A DNA stretch of 64,000 nucleotides, taken from the NCBI GenBank assembly GCA_025965975.1, contig JAOPVX010000086.1, positions 1 to 64,000 on the forward strand, given 5' to 3'. Below are positions 19,898-28,713 of this stretch, in pieces (within the stretch, counting starts at the first letter, position 1; the number at the start of each line of letters is the position of its first letter). The position numbers and the translations under genes were made by a program. Below the pieces are notes generated by a model. That model saw only the letters and a list, made by a program, of their open reading frames with translations, was not told where the DNA came from and did no database searches. This DNA is from Mycobacterium sp. (GTDB taxonomy: Bacteria; Actinomycetota; Actinomycetes; Mycobacteriales; Mycobacteriaceae).

Positions 19898-21199
19898 ATG
19901 ACCGACATGTTCCATCTGGGATGGTTCCTGAACTTCGTCGCCGACGAGTGGAACGGGAACTGGGGCGACGGTGGGCGTGACTTCACCGGGGACTTCTACG
20001 TCGAAATGGCCAAAGATCTGGAGCGCGCCAAGTTCGACTACGTCCTGATCGAGGACAAGCTGATGGTGTCGACCGCCTACGGCGGCACGATGGAGCACGA
20101 CCTCAAGCACGGGGTGAACCCCAAACACGACCCGGTTCCGCTCGCGGTGCTGATGGCCAACGCCACCGCCCGGCTCGGCGTCGTCCCGACAATGTCGACC
20201 AGCTTCTACCCGCCGTTCCTGCTGGCCCGCCTCTGCAGCACCATCGACCACATCGCTCGCGGACGTTTCGGCTGGAACGTCGTCACCTCCGGCGAGGACC
20301 GTTCAGCGCAGAACTTCGGACTCGACAAGCTCTACGAACACGACGAGCGCTACGTGCGAGCCAGCGAGTACCTGGAACTGGTCAGCAAGCTGTGGGAGTC
20401 GTGGGAGCCCGACGCCATCGAGCGCGACTACATGACGGGGACGTACGCCAACTACAAGAAGGTCCACACGATCGACTTCGAGGGCAAGTACTTCAAGTCC
20501 CGCGGCCCGCTGAACACCGCGCCGTCGCCGCAGTACCGCCCGACCATCGCCCAGGCAGGCGCGTCGCCGCCGGGACGCGAACTGGCTGCCCAGCACGCCG
20601 ACACGATCGTCGCACCCGCCAACGGCGTCGAGGCGATGAAGGCCTACCGCGATGACATCCATGCCAGGATGAAGGCCAACGGTCGCGATCCCGCGCACTG
20701 CAAGCTGCTCTACCTCGTCACCCCGATCGTCGCCGACACCCACGACGAGGCGTTGGCCAAGCAGGAGCGGTGGTTCACCGAGCCGCTCTACATCGAATAC
20801 ATGCTGGCCGAGATCTCCTCCATCACCGAGATCGACTTCGCCCAGTTCGATCTCGACGAGCCGATGCCCGAGGACGTGACGACGAACGGCGAGCGCGGCG
20901 CCCTTGAGAGCTTCCTTGCCCGCGGCAAGGGCAAGACGCTGCGCGAGATCGTCACCGGTTCCGGCCTGTCCGGCAACGTCCCATTCGTCGGCACACCCGC
21001 CGAGGTCGCCGATGAGATGGGGGCGGTGATGGACCAGGTCGGTGGCGACGGCTACCTGATCACCAGTCCGGTCATGCGGCTGAACCGCCGCTACGTCACC
21101 GAGATCACCGATGGCCTTGTGCCCGAGTTGCAGAAGCGCGGTCTCGTCCGCTCCGAGTACACCACCACGATGCTGCGCGACCACCTGCGTGAATTCTGA
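19898..21199 (+). CDS. FMN-dependent LLM-class monooxygenase 1 (NtaA/EmoA/DszA family)
   Basis: A 433-residue luciferase-like monooxygenase that would use FMNH2 from a separate reductase to oxidise a substrate at C-N or C-S. It opens MTDMFHLGWFLNFVADEW and carries KFDYVLIEDKLMV, FYPPFLLARL, GRFGWNVVTSGE and NFGLDKLYEHDERY, all characteristic of the NtaA/SnaA/DszA group. It ends in LRDHLREF, an ending shared by its relatives here. First gene of an operon LLM1-LLM2-RibBA-MFS. Family members act on nitrilotriacetate, EDTA or dibenzothiophene sulfone; substrate not predictable. Confidence 0.9.
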   Translation: MTDMFHLGWFLNFVADEWNGNWGDGGRDFTGDFYVEMAKDLERAKFDYVLIEDKLMVSTAYGGTMEHDLKHGVNPKHDPVPLAVLMANATARLGVVPTMSTSFYPPFLLARLCSTIDHIARGRFGWNVVTSGEDRSAQNFGLDKLYEHDERYVRASEYLELVSKLWESWEPDAIERDYMTGTYANYKKVHTIDFEGKYFKSRGPLNTAPSPQYRPTIAQAGASPPGRELAAQHADTIVAPANGVEAMKAYRDDIHARMKANGRDPAHCKLLYLVTPIVADTHDEALAKQERWFTEPLYIEYMLAEISSITEIDFAQFDLDEPMPEDVTTNGERGALESFLARGKGKTLREIVTGSGLSGNVPFVGTPAEVADEMGAVMDQVGGDGYLITSPVMRLNRRYVTEITDGLVPELQKRGLVRSEYTTTMLRDHLREF

Positions 21200-21223
21200 T
21201 CGCCACGCAGGAGAGGAGATTTG

Positions 21224-22525
21224 ATGGCGGACAAGCGATTCCACCTGGGCTGGTTCATGAACTTCACGGCCAACGAGTGGAATACGCCGTTCGGCAACGA
21301 CGGCGTGCCCTGGAACGGCAAGTTTCACATCGAGATGGCCCAGGCGATGGAGAAGGCGTGCTTCGACTACATCATGATCGAGGACACGCTGATGGTGTCG
21401 GAGGCATACGGCGGCACCTCCGAGGTGTATCTGAAGTACGCCACAATGGCGCCCAAGCACGACCCGGCGCCGCTCGCCGCGATCATGGCCGCGGCCACTT
21501 CCAGGATGGGCATCGTCGCCACGATGTCGACGACGTTCTATCCACCATTTCTGCTGGCCCGGCTCTGCTCCACCCTCGACAGCATCGCCGAGGGCCGCTT
21601 CGGTTGGAACATCGTCACCTCCGGTGAGGACGGCTCGGCGCAGAACTTCGGAATGGACAAGCTCACCGAGCACGACCTGCGCTATGACATCGCCGACGAA
21701 TACCTCGACCTGGTGTGCCAGCTCTGGGAGTCCTGGGAGCCCGACGCGGTGATCCGCGACCGCGAGACCAACACCTACGCCGATTTCAAGAAGGTTCACG
21801 CAATCCACTTCGCGGGCAAGTACTTCAAGTCTCGCGGACCGCTCAACACGGTGCGCTCACCGCAGGGCCGCCCGAGCTTCATCCAAGCCGGGGGTTCACC
21901 CAAGGGCCGCCAATTCGCGTCGAAGTACGCCGACTCCATCATCGCCGTCGCCAACGGAGTGGAGGGCATGAAGGCCTACCGCGACGACGTCCGTGCCAGG
22001 GCAGCGGCTCAGGGCCGCAACCCCGACGACATCAAGGTGCTGTTCGTGGTGAGCCCCACACTTGGCGCCACCGAGGAGGAGGCGTCCGCGCGTAAGCGGA
22101 ATTTCGTGCAGAGCGACCAGTTCTTCGAACAGTCGCTTGCCAGCATCTCGTCGGTCACCGACATCGACTTCTCGCAGTTCGACCTCGATGAGCCGTTGCC
22201 GCCGCTTGAGACCAACGGCGAACGCGGATCGCTCGACAAGTTCGCCCAGTGGGGTAGCGGAAAGACGCTGCGCCAGTTGGTTATCGACGCGGGCGGGACA
22301 TCCGATTCAATCGAACTGGTGGGTACCCCCGATCAGGTCGCGGACAAGATGGGCGAGACCATGGAACAGGTCGGCGGCGACGGCTTCCTGATCAGCAGGA
22401 AGAAGGTCAGTACACACTACATCACCGAGATCTGCGAGGGCCTCATTCCTGCACTGCAGCGCAAGGGATTGGCCCGCACGGAATACCAGCACGCACACCT
22501 GCGAGACACCCTGCGCGAGTTCTGA
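21224..22525 (+). CDS. FMN-dependent LLM-class monooxygenase 2 (NtaA/EmoA/DszA family)
   Basis: A 433-residue paralogue of the preceding gene, 24 bp downstream with ribosome site GAGAGGAG; the ATG at 21224 is preferred over the TTG before it. Opening RFHLGWFMNFTANEW, then CFDYIMIEDTLMVSEAYGG, GRFGWNIVTSGED and KYFKSRGPLNTVRSPQ match the first copy closely, so the pair looks like a tandem duplication that has diverged. It may act on a related substrate or form a mixed complex. Two bases separate it from the RibBA-like gene. Confidence 0.9.
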   Translation: MADKRFHLGWFMNFTANEWNTPFGNDGVPWNGKFHIEMAQAMEKACFDYIMIEDTLMVSEAYGGTSEVYLKYATMAPKHDPAPLAAIMAAATSRMGIVATMSTTFYPPFLLARLCSTLDSIAEGRFGWNIVTSGEDGSAQNFGMDKLTEHDLRYDIADEYLDLVCQLWESWEPDAVIRDRETNTYADFKKVHAIHFAGKYFKSRGPLNTVRSPQGRPSFIQAGGSPKGRQFASKYADSIIAVANGVEGMKAYRDDVRARAAAQGRNPDDIKVLFVVSPTLGATEEEASARKRNFVQSDQFFEQSLASISSVTDIDFSQFDLDEPLPPLETNGERGSLDKFAQWGSGKTLRQLVIDAGGTSDSIELVGTPDQVADKMGETMEQVGGDGFLISRKKVSTHYITEICEGLIPALQRKGLARTEYQHAHLRDTLREF

Positions 22526-22527
22526 AC

Positions 22528-23673
22528 ATGCCGGTGATCGGTTTCCGCCGGCGCGCGGGCCGCTTCGGCGACCCTGTGGGTGTGGCGGTCGCCGCGTTGC
22601 GCTGCGGCCGGATGGTGATCGTCGTCGACGCCGAAAACCCGGACGACGACGGCGATCTCATGCTCGCCGCTGCGTACGCAACGCCGGAGCGGGTGGCGTT
22701 CATGGTGCGGCACACCAGCGGCATCCTGTGCGTGCCCATGCCCGCAGCCGACCTCGATCGGCTGGCGCTGCCGCCGATGGTCGCGGTCAACGAGGATCCC
22801 CGTGGCACCGGATACGCGGTGTCGGTGAATGCCCGCACGGGAATCACGACCGGAATCTCGGCGGCCGACCGGGCCAGGACGATCTCGCTGCTCGCCCACC
22901 CCGACACCAAGCCGGGTGATCTGAGCCGGCCAGGACACGTGTTCCCGCTGCGGGCCGTTGACGGCGGCGTGTTGCGCCGCGCCGGGCACACCGAGGCGGC
23001 CGTCGACCTGGCGCAGATGGCAGGACTTCCGCCCGTCGCCGTGATGGGCGAAGTCCTCGACGACGACGGGACCGTCGCACGCGGGGCGCGGTTGCGCGCC
23101 TTTGCCGCCAAGCATGGGCTGCCCATCGTGACGATGTCGGAGTTGATCTCCTACCGACATCGCACCGAGCGCCTTGTGGAGTTCAAGGCCCGCAGCCGGC
23201 TGCCAACCGAACACGGCGAGTTCCAGGCGCACGGCTTCCACTCGCTGCTCGACGGACGCGAGCACATCGCGCTGGTGATGGGCGACCTTGCCGGACAAGC
23301 CCTTTCGCCGACGCTGGTGCGGGTGCATTCGGAGTGCCTGACCGGCAACGTCTTTGAATCCGCCGGCTGTGACTGCGGCCCTGAATTGGAGTGTGCCCTA
23401 CAGATGATCGCTGCCGAGGGTCGCGGCGTCGTGGTCTACCTTCGCGGACACGAGGGCAGGCACGCGTATCACCTCGAGGATGCTGTCGCAGACGCACGTG
23501 ACTACGGCCTCGGCGCCCAGATCCTTGCCGACCTCGGGGTGCGGCGCATGCGGCTGCTCACGAACCATCCGGTCAAGCGGATCGGGCTTGTCGCCTACGG
23601 TCTCGAGGTCGCCGACATCGTGGCGCTGCCGATCGGACCCGTCCAACACAACCTCGCGTCGATGCCCAGTTGA
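22528..23673 (+). CDS. Degenerate RibBA paralogue (DHBP synthase/GTP cyclohydrolase II-like)
   Basis: A 381-residue relative of bifunctional RibBA, which makes riboflavin precursors from ribulose-5-phosphate and GTP. In the RibB half the acidic motif DDEDRENEGD is altered to a Pro/Asp-rich DAENPDDDGD. In the RibA half the zinc ligands C-x10-C-x-C are intact (HSECLTG to CDCG), but the loop after LRGHEGR is shortened: the usual GIGLxxKL and TVDAN stretches are missing, while the conserved Tyr and Arg remain (AYHLED, ADARDYG). The C-terminus is also short. It may have changed chemistry or be inactive. Its place in an FMN-monooxygenase operon suggests a flavin-linked role. Confidence 0.8.
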   Translation: MPVIGFRRRAGRFGDPVGVAVAALRCGRMVIVVDAENPDDDGDLMLAAAYATPERVAFMVRHTSGILCVPMPAADLDRLALPPMVAVNEDPRGTGYAVSVNARTGITTGISAADRARTISLLAHPDTKPGDLSRPGHVFPLRAVDGGVLRRAGHTEAAVDLAQMAGLPPVAVMGEVLDDDGTVARGARLRAFAAKHGLPIVTMSELISYRHRTERLVEFKARSRLPTEHGEFQAHGFHSLLDGREHIALVMGDLAGQALSPTLVRVHSECLTGNVFESAGCDCGPELECALQMIAAEGRGVVVYLRGHEGRHAYHLEDAVADARDYGLGAQILADLGVRRMRLLTNHPVKRIGLVAYGLEVADIVALPIGPVQHNLASMPS

Positions 23674-24833
23674 TGCACGCCGAGGCGCGCTGGTTCCTGC
23701 CACTGATGGCGGCCAGCGGCGTGACGATGAGCCTCACAGCTCCGTTGGAAGTGCTGTTCGTCCGCGAGTTCTGGCACAGCAGCACCTATATCGCCGTATT
23801 CATGCTTAGCGCGGCGGCGGGGGTGATCGTCATCGACGTATTCGGCACCAGATTCGTTCCCAGACTCGATGCCCGCGTTGCACTCGTCGCGGGACTGTGT
23901 CTGTTCGGGGTGGCGTGCATCGGCATGGGCGTGACTCCCGGCGGCATACCGCTGATGGCATCGCGGGTGCTGCAGGGCTTCGGTGGCGGGATGGTGCTGG
24001 GCGCCGGACTCCAGGCCGCGGTGCGCGTCGATGCGACCGCCGGCGATCTCACCCGGTCCCTTGGGCGGTTCAACGCCGCCTTCCTGTTCGGCGGCGCCGT
24101 CGGCTCGCCAGGTGGCCTGCTGGTCGCGGGCATCATCGACGGGCGCGCCGGCTACCAGGTCGCGTTCGTCGTCACGGGGGCGCTCGCAGTGGTTGTCGCC
24201 GCCACGCTCGCCGCCGCACTACCCAGCCTGGCAGCGCCGCCGGGAATGCCGCCTCCGCGGATCAGCCTGCCACGTTTCGACAGGACACCCGGCAGCGGCG
24301 CCGCGCTCGTGCTGGCCATGAGCGGGGACTTTCTGCGCGGCGGCGTGTTGTTCACCGCACTGCCCCTCGCCGGCGCCGCGCGGGAGTACTCGACGATCAC
24401 GATCACCATGGCCATTGCGCTGATGTCCGGCGTGGAAATCGTCGTCCTTTCGCTGGCATACCGGTTCATCCGGCACACCGGGGTCGTCGCGGTGCTCATC
24501 GCATCGTTCGCACTGGGGATGCTGTGCGCGACGCTGCTCGCCCTGATTCCCAGCGCGACAACCTATCTGGTGGCGTCCGCGTTATTCGGCGTCAGCCTGG
24601 CCGGTGCGACCGCCAGCCTGCCGGTGATGGTCGTGGCTCAGGTTGGTGAGTCCTCAGCGGGTCTTGCGAAGTTCCGGATTTCGGCAGGGGTCGGGCTGCT
24701 GGCAGGGTCGGTCGGCTGCGCGGTGCTCGAAGCACAGATCGGGATAGCTGCGCTGTTCGCCCTCATCGCGATCGTCCTGCTTGGCAGCGCACAGCTGGCG
24801 CACATCGTTGGGCGGCGGATGGCAGCAACGTAA
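23673..24833 (+). CDS. MFS transporter
   Basis: A 386-residue major facilitator protein with about 12 hydrophobic segments. The first half contains RVLQGFGGGMVLG, an MFS motif-C-like stretch. Start ATG at 23673 overlaps the RibBA-like stop by one base (TGATG), making it the fourth gene of the LLM operon. It may move the substrate, a product or a flavin-like molecule; direction is not readable. Confidence 0.85.
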   Translation: MHAEARWFLPLMAASGVTMSLTAPLEVLFVREFWHSSTYIAVFMLSAAAGVIVIDVFGTRFVPRLDARVALVAGLCLFGVACIGMGVTPGGIPLMASRVLQGFGGGMVLGAGLQAAVRVDATAGDLTRSLGRFNAAFLFGGAVGSPGGLLVAGIIDGRAGYQVAFVVTGALAVVVAATLAAALPSLAAPPGMPPPRISLPRFDRTPGSGAALVLAMSGDFLRGGVLFTALPLAGAAREYSTITITMAIALMSGVEIVVLSLAYRFIRHTGVVAVLIASFALGMLCATLLALIPSATTYLVASALFGVSLAGATASLPVMVVAQVGESSAGLAKFRISAGVGLLAGSVGCAVLEAQIGIAALFALIAIVLLGSAQLAHIVGRRMAAT

Positions 24834-24860
24834 CTCGGGCGAAATCAGCGACGCCCGGGT

Positions 24861-24870
24861 TTGTTAACAA
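24861..24870. promoter_or_regulatory. Palindrome TTGTTAACAA before gntR
   Basis: Perfect 10-bp palindrome 12 bp upstream of the gntR ATG in a locally AT-rich patch. A plausible autoregulatory site; no identical copy was noticed elsewhere in the island. Confidence 0.35.
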
Positions 24871-24882
24871 TCGACTGCTCCA

Positions 24883-25668
24883 ATGAACACTGTGTCAAAA
24901 CGCGAACCAGCACCGTATTCAGCATGCCGAGCGAGGCTGCGGCCCACCGGGCAGGAACGTCCGGAAGTGCTCTACCAACGCCAGCGGCAGAGCCCGGACC
25001 GGCTGAACAACTCGGCGCGGCGCACCTACGACCTGCTGCGATCAACCCTTGTCACCACCGGCCGCAGCATGCTCCTCGTGGAACGAGAGCTCACCGACGC
25101 GCTGTCGGCGAGCCGCAACACGGTCAGGGCCGTTCTGCAGCAGCTCGCCCGCGAGGGACTGGTCACCCGCGAGCCCAAGAACGGAACCAGGGCCACGGGT
25201 TCGGTGCTGCTGCCCATCGACGAGCTCACCCCCATCGAGTCCCGCATTCTCGAATGCCGGTTGCTCGGCTGCCCGCCGCTGGTGCGCGACCGCCTGCGCC
25301 TCCCGGCCGGATGGACCGTGCTGATGATCGAGAGCCTGATGCTCGAAGACGACCTGCCGCTGGGCCTATCGGTCAACTACATAGCTCTCGGCGAGGAGCA
25401 GTCGCCAGACTTCGACATCGACGAGGGGGACGTGATCCACATCCTCGAGCGGCAACTCGGGATCCGCATCGGAGGCAGCCAAACCACCGTCGGCGCGGTC
25501 GCCGCAGACGAACAGACCGCCGAACTCGTCGGTGTCGAGGTCGGCGCTCCGCTGATCTGGCTCGAGGACGTCATCGAGGACGAGGACGGCCAGCCGCGAG
25601 CGCTATCTCAGCTCCGGCTGCGCGGCGATCGAGTCGCCTTCTCCGCCAACGCCTATCGCTCGGCCTGA
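24883..25668 (+). CDS. GntR-family regulator (HutC/UTRA type)
   Basis: A 261-residue regulator. The winged helix spans about residues 45-105 (LVERELTDALSASRNTVRAV, QQLAREGLVTREPKNG), followed by a UTRA ligand domain with GLSVNYIALGEEQ and a final RLRGDRVAFSANAYR. It is the natural candidate to sense the substrate of the surrounding transport/monooxygenase genes. Its last 66 bp overlap the 3' end of the convergent MFS gene, so the two transcripts can pair. Confidence 0.88.
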   Translation: MNTVSKREPAPYSACRARLRPTGQERPEVLYQRQRQSPDRLNNSARRTYDLLRSTLVTTGRSMLLVERELTDALSASRNTVRAVLQQLAREGLVTREPKNGTRATGSVLLPIDELTPIESRILECRLLGCPPLVRDRLRLPAGWTVLMIESLMLEDDLPLGLSVNYIALGEEQSPDFDIDEGDVIHILERQLGIRIGGSQTTVGAVAADEQTAELVGVEVGAPLIWLEDVIEDEDGQPRALSQLRLRGDRVAFSANAYRSA

Positions 25669-26796
25669 GTTGCCGAGCACCGTTGCGGCGAGCGCGGCAA
25701 GCCCGAACAGTGCCGACATGAGCATCGCGGGCTGGGCCCCGAGCAGGCTCGACGTCACACCAAGGACCACCATGCCCGTCGGCAGCGCCACCCCGATCGT
25801 GGTGCTCAGCAGCCCAAGCGCCGCCGCACGCTCGTGGGGGGCGACGGCAGCGACCGGAAGCGTCGCCTGGGTGGAGCCGAAGAGGGCCTGGCCGATCCCC
25901 GCAACGCCCAAGGTCAGCAAGGCGACGGTCAGCACCGGGGTGTAGGCGAGTATCGCGAGGCAGCACAGGCACAGCGCCACCCCGAATGTGTACGCGTTGA
26001 GTGGGCGCCGCACCGGCCGGACGACCAGCACCGCGGTGATCACCAGCTGCACGATGCCTGCCGTCGCCCCGATCACGCCCGCCATCACTGCGCCTGCATT
26101 GAGGTGTTTGGCAATGACGGGGACAAGCGGCAGGAACGCGAAGTAGCAGAGGTTGCAGATTAAGGTCACCACCAAGATCAAGGCCAGCGCCCGCGAGCGC
26201 CGCAGCAGCCGCCAGTCGGTCATGCCCGCGGCGCTCGGTGCTGCACTTGGTGGTTCTGCCTGCAGCCTGCGCGTCGAAATCCACAGCAATGGCGCCGAAA
26301 AGGTGAGCAGCACCGCAGGAACGGCGAACGCGACGCCGAGGCCGAACGCGGCGATCGTCAGTCCGCCGACCAACGGGCCCAACATCATTGCGCTCGCCAT
26401 CCCGGTGAGTTCGGTGTTGAGCACCCGGGTCGAGCGCTGGGGCCCGCCGATCCGGAACAGAAGCTCGCGCTGTGCGGTCATGTTGACCATTCCGCCGAAC
26501 CCGTACGCGAGTTCAAACGGGTAGACCATCCACATCTGGACGGCACCCGTGCCGACGAGCACGGTCATCAGCACCGAAATCGGCAGCAACACCAGCTCGG
26601 TGAGGAAGACCAGCTTCCGCGGCGCAAAGTTTGCGCGCGAGGAGACATAGCTGCCGAGCAGCATCGGCGCGAACATTGCGACGCCGACGAACTGGTTGGC
26701 GATCGGCGGGCCGCCGAGATGGGTGACCAGATACGTGCCGAGGAACAGGCCATCCCATCGCGTCAGATGCCAAAGCCACGAGCTGACGAGCAGCAT
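25603..26796 (-). CDS. MFS transporter, last gene of the importer operon
   Basis: A 397-residue permease with about 12 hydrophobic segments; SSRANFAPRKLVFLTE and TGMASAMMLGPLVGG resemble macrolide-efflux-type MFS proteins. It starts 17 bp after the DppB-like permease gene, on the same strand, and ends 66 bp inside the convergent gntR gene. Probable exporter of a product or of an excess of the imported compound; this is inference from position. Confidence 0.82.
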   Translation of the reverse strand: MLLVSSWLWHLTRWDGLFLGTYLVTHLGGPPIANQFVGVAMFAPMLLGSYVSSRANFAPRKLVFLTELVLLPISVLMTVLVGTGAVQMWMVYPFELAYGFGGMVNMTAQRELLFRIGGPQRSTRVLNTELTGMASAMMLGPLVGGLTIAAFGLGVAFAVPAVLLTFSAPLLWISTRRLQAEPPSAAPSAAGMTDWRLLRRSRALALILVVTLICNLCYFAFLPLVPVIAKHLNAGAVMAGVIGATAGIVQLVITAVLVVRPVRRPLNAYTFGVALCLCCLAILAYTPVLTVALLTLGVAGIGQALFGSTQATLPVAAVAPHERAAALGLLSTTIGVALPTGMVVLGVTSSLLGAQPAMLMSALFGLAALAATVLGNSGRAIGVGGEGDSIAAQPELR

Positions 26797-26813
26797 CGGC
26801 AGCCAGCGCTGCT

Positions 26814-27809
26814 TCAGAGTGCGACTCTCGGATCAGCGATCGACTGCATGACGTCGACGGCGATGTTGGTCAGCACGTAGAGCAGGCCGACGGCGAGCGT
26901 CACCCCGGCAATCGCGTTGAAGTCGGCCTTGTCGATTGCCCTTGAGATGTACAGTCCGATACCAGGGCGGGCGAAGATCAACTCGACGAGAATGCAGTTG
27001 CCGACCATCACCGCGAGCTGCAGCCCCATCAGCGCGAACACCGGGCCGACGGAGTTGCGCAGGGTGTGCATGATCAGGACCCGCTTCTCGCCCAATCCTA
27101 TTGCGCGGGCGGTCCGCGTGTGGTCGGCGCGCAGCGTTGTCTCCAGGCTGCTGCGCAATACCCGACCCACTGCCGCCGCCGGTGTCAATGCCAGGCAAAA
27201 AGCAGGCAGCACAAGGTGATACAGGTCATCGAAGAACACTTCGGGCCGTCCCGCCAGCAAGCTGTCGATAAGCAGGAAGTGCGTCGGACCCATCGGAGCA
27301 TCCACGTAGGACGTTTGATCGGTTATCGGAAGGATGTTCAGGAACCGGTAGAACAGGAGCATGCCGAGAAGGCAGGCCAAGAACACGGGCACCGATGCGC
27401 CGGACACCATGACCACGCGCAGCACTCCCGAACCGCGCCAGCCCTGCGCCGTCGCCAAGCCGAGCAAGAAGCCGATGAGCGCCGTGAGGATCAGCGCCAC
27501 GAACAGCAGTTCCAGTGTGACCGGCAGGAACTGCGCGAGATCAGAGATAACAGGCGTGCGGGTGACACTCGACTGGCCGAGATCCCCCCTCACCGCATGC
27601 GTCAGGTACTGCCAGAACTGCACCGGCAACGGCTGATCGAGGCCGAGCTGGTGCCGGGCGGCCTCGTACACCTCTGGCGAGGCCTTCGCGCCGACCAGCG
27701 CGGCGACGGGGTCGACGGGCGCCACCTTCTGCAGCGTGAACACCGCGAGGACGAGAACGATCAGGACGGGGATCGCGCCAAGCAGGCGCCGCGGCAGGAC
27801 GGTCAGCAT
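26814..27809 (-). CDS. Peptide/nickel-type ABC importer permease (DppB-like)
   Basis: A 331-residue inner-membrane permease. The N-terminal PRRLLGAIPVLIVLVLAVF helix, LGLDQPLPVQFWQYL and the EAA-type loop TARAIGLGEKRVLIMHTLRN (about residue 225) are standard DppB/OppB features. It overlaps the DppC-like stop by one base. It pairs with that subunit, the fused ATPase upstream and probably the substrate-binding protein at 33.3-35 kb. Confidence 0.92.
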   Translation of the reverse strand: MLTVLPRRLLGAIPVLIVLVLAVFTLQKVAPVDPVAALVGAKASPEVYEAARHQLGLDQPLPVQFWQYLTHAVRGDLGQSSVTRTPVISDLAQFLPVTLELLFVALILTALIGFLLGLATAQGWRGSGVLRVVMVSGASVPVFLACLLGMLLFYRFLNILPITDQTSYVDAPMGPTHFLLIDSLLAGRPEVFFDDLYHLVLPAFCLALTPAAAVGRVLRSSLETTLRADHTRTARAIGLGEKRVLIMHTLRNSVGPVFALMGLQLAVMVGNCILVELIFARPGIGLYISRAIDKADFNAIAGVTLAVGLLYVLTNIAVDVMQSIADPRVAL

Positions 27810-28687
27810 CAGCGGTCGCGGATCCGGTCACGGATCGCGTCGCCTGCGAAGTTGGCGACGACCGCGATGACTGCCACGGCGATGGCAGGCATGATCGGAA
27901 TCCACCATGCGCTGAAGATGTAGGTGACGCCCTGCGCGCTCATCGAGCCGAGTTCGGGAGCGGGCTGCGGTGCCCCTAGGCCGAGAAACGACAGGCCTGC
28001 CACCATCAGCACCAGTGCGGCGACGTCAAGGCTCGCGGTCACAATCGTGACGGGCACCGCGCCTGGCAGTAGGTGGCGATGCATCAGCCGCCACCAACCC
28101 GCGCCGCCCACCCTGGCGGCTTCCATATGCGGCGAGGCCCGCAGCCTTCGCACCTCCGCGCGCACGATGCGCGTATACAGCGGCCACCACACGATCGCCA
28201 CGCCGATCAGCGTGTGGATGTAGGACCGGCCGAGCGCGGCGACCACCGCCAGCGCAAGTATCGGCCCAGGAAGGGCGAGGAAGGCGTCGGTCACGCGCAT
28301 GAGGACGGCGTCGAACCAGCCGCCGCACGCCCCGGCGATGAGCCCGATGAGCCCACCGAAGACAACCCCGAACGCCACCACGGCCAGTGCGCCGAACCAA
28401 CTGGTCTGCACGCCGGCCAGCACCCGGCTGAGGATGTCACGCCCGACGGTGTCGGTGCCGAGCAGGTTGACCGCATTCGGTGCGGTCATCGGCTGGCCCG
28501 CTGCGGCCAGCGGATCATACGGTGCGATCTGCCTTGCGAAGATCGCGACGAAGAACACCGCGGCCAACGCACCGAACGAGACGTAGCTTGGCACCGATGT
28601 GCCCTGGAAGTACTGCCGGACCGAAAACCCAATGCGGCTCCGGTAGTGCACCAGTGGTGCGGGTACGTAATATTCCGCGACCGCCAT
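27809..28687 (-). CDS. Peptide/nickel-type ABC importer permease (DppC-like)
   Basis: A 292-residue partner permease. It has the DppC-type N-terminal helix and the LLGTDTVGRDILSRVLAG motif near residue 93. The EAA-like loop MEAARVGGAGWWRLMHRHL follows near residue 190, and LSFLGLGAPQPAPELGSM near residue 235 is typical of the family. It begins 26 bp after LLM3 on the same transcript. A monooxygenase sits inside a transporter operon, which ties uptake and oxidation together. Confidence 0.92.
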   Translation of the reverse strand: MAVAEYYVPAPLVHYRSRIGFSVRQYFQGTSVPSYVSFGALAAVFFVAIFARQIAPYDPLAAAGQPMTAPNAVNLLGTDTVGRDILSRVLAGVQTSWFGALAVVAFGVVFGGLIGLIAGACGGWFDAVLMRVTDAFLALPGPILALAVVAALGRSYIHTLIGVAIVWWPLYTRIVRAEVRRLRASPHMEAARVGGAGWWRLMHRHLLPGAVPVTIVTASLDVAALVLMVAGLSFLGLGAPQPAPELGSMSAQGVTYIFSAWWIPIMPAIAVAVIAVVANFAGDAIRDRIRDR

Positions 28688-28713
28688 TGACGCCTCCTCC
28701 TATGTGTCGGCTG

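Noticed and set aside
20303..21808. 501-residue minus-strand frame across monooxygenases 1 and 2
   Set aside because: Long antisense frames are common in high-GC genes; the product is His/Val/Arg-rich and meaningless, while the plus strand encodes two clear enzymes.
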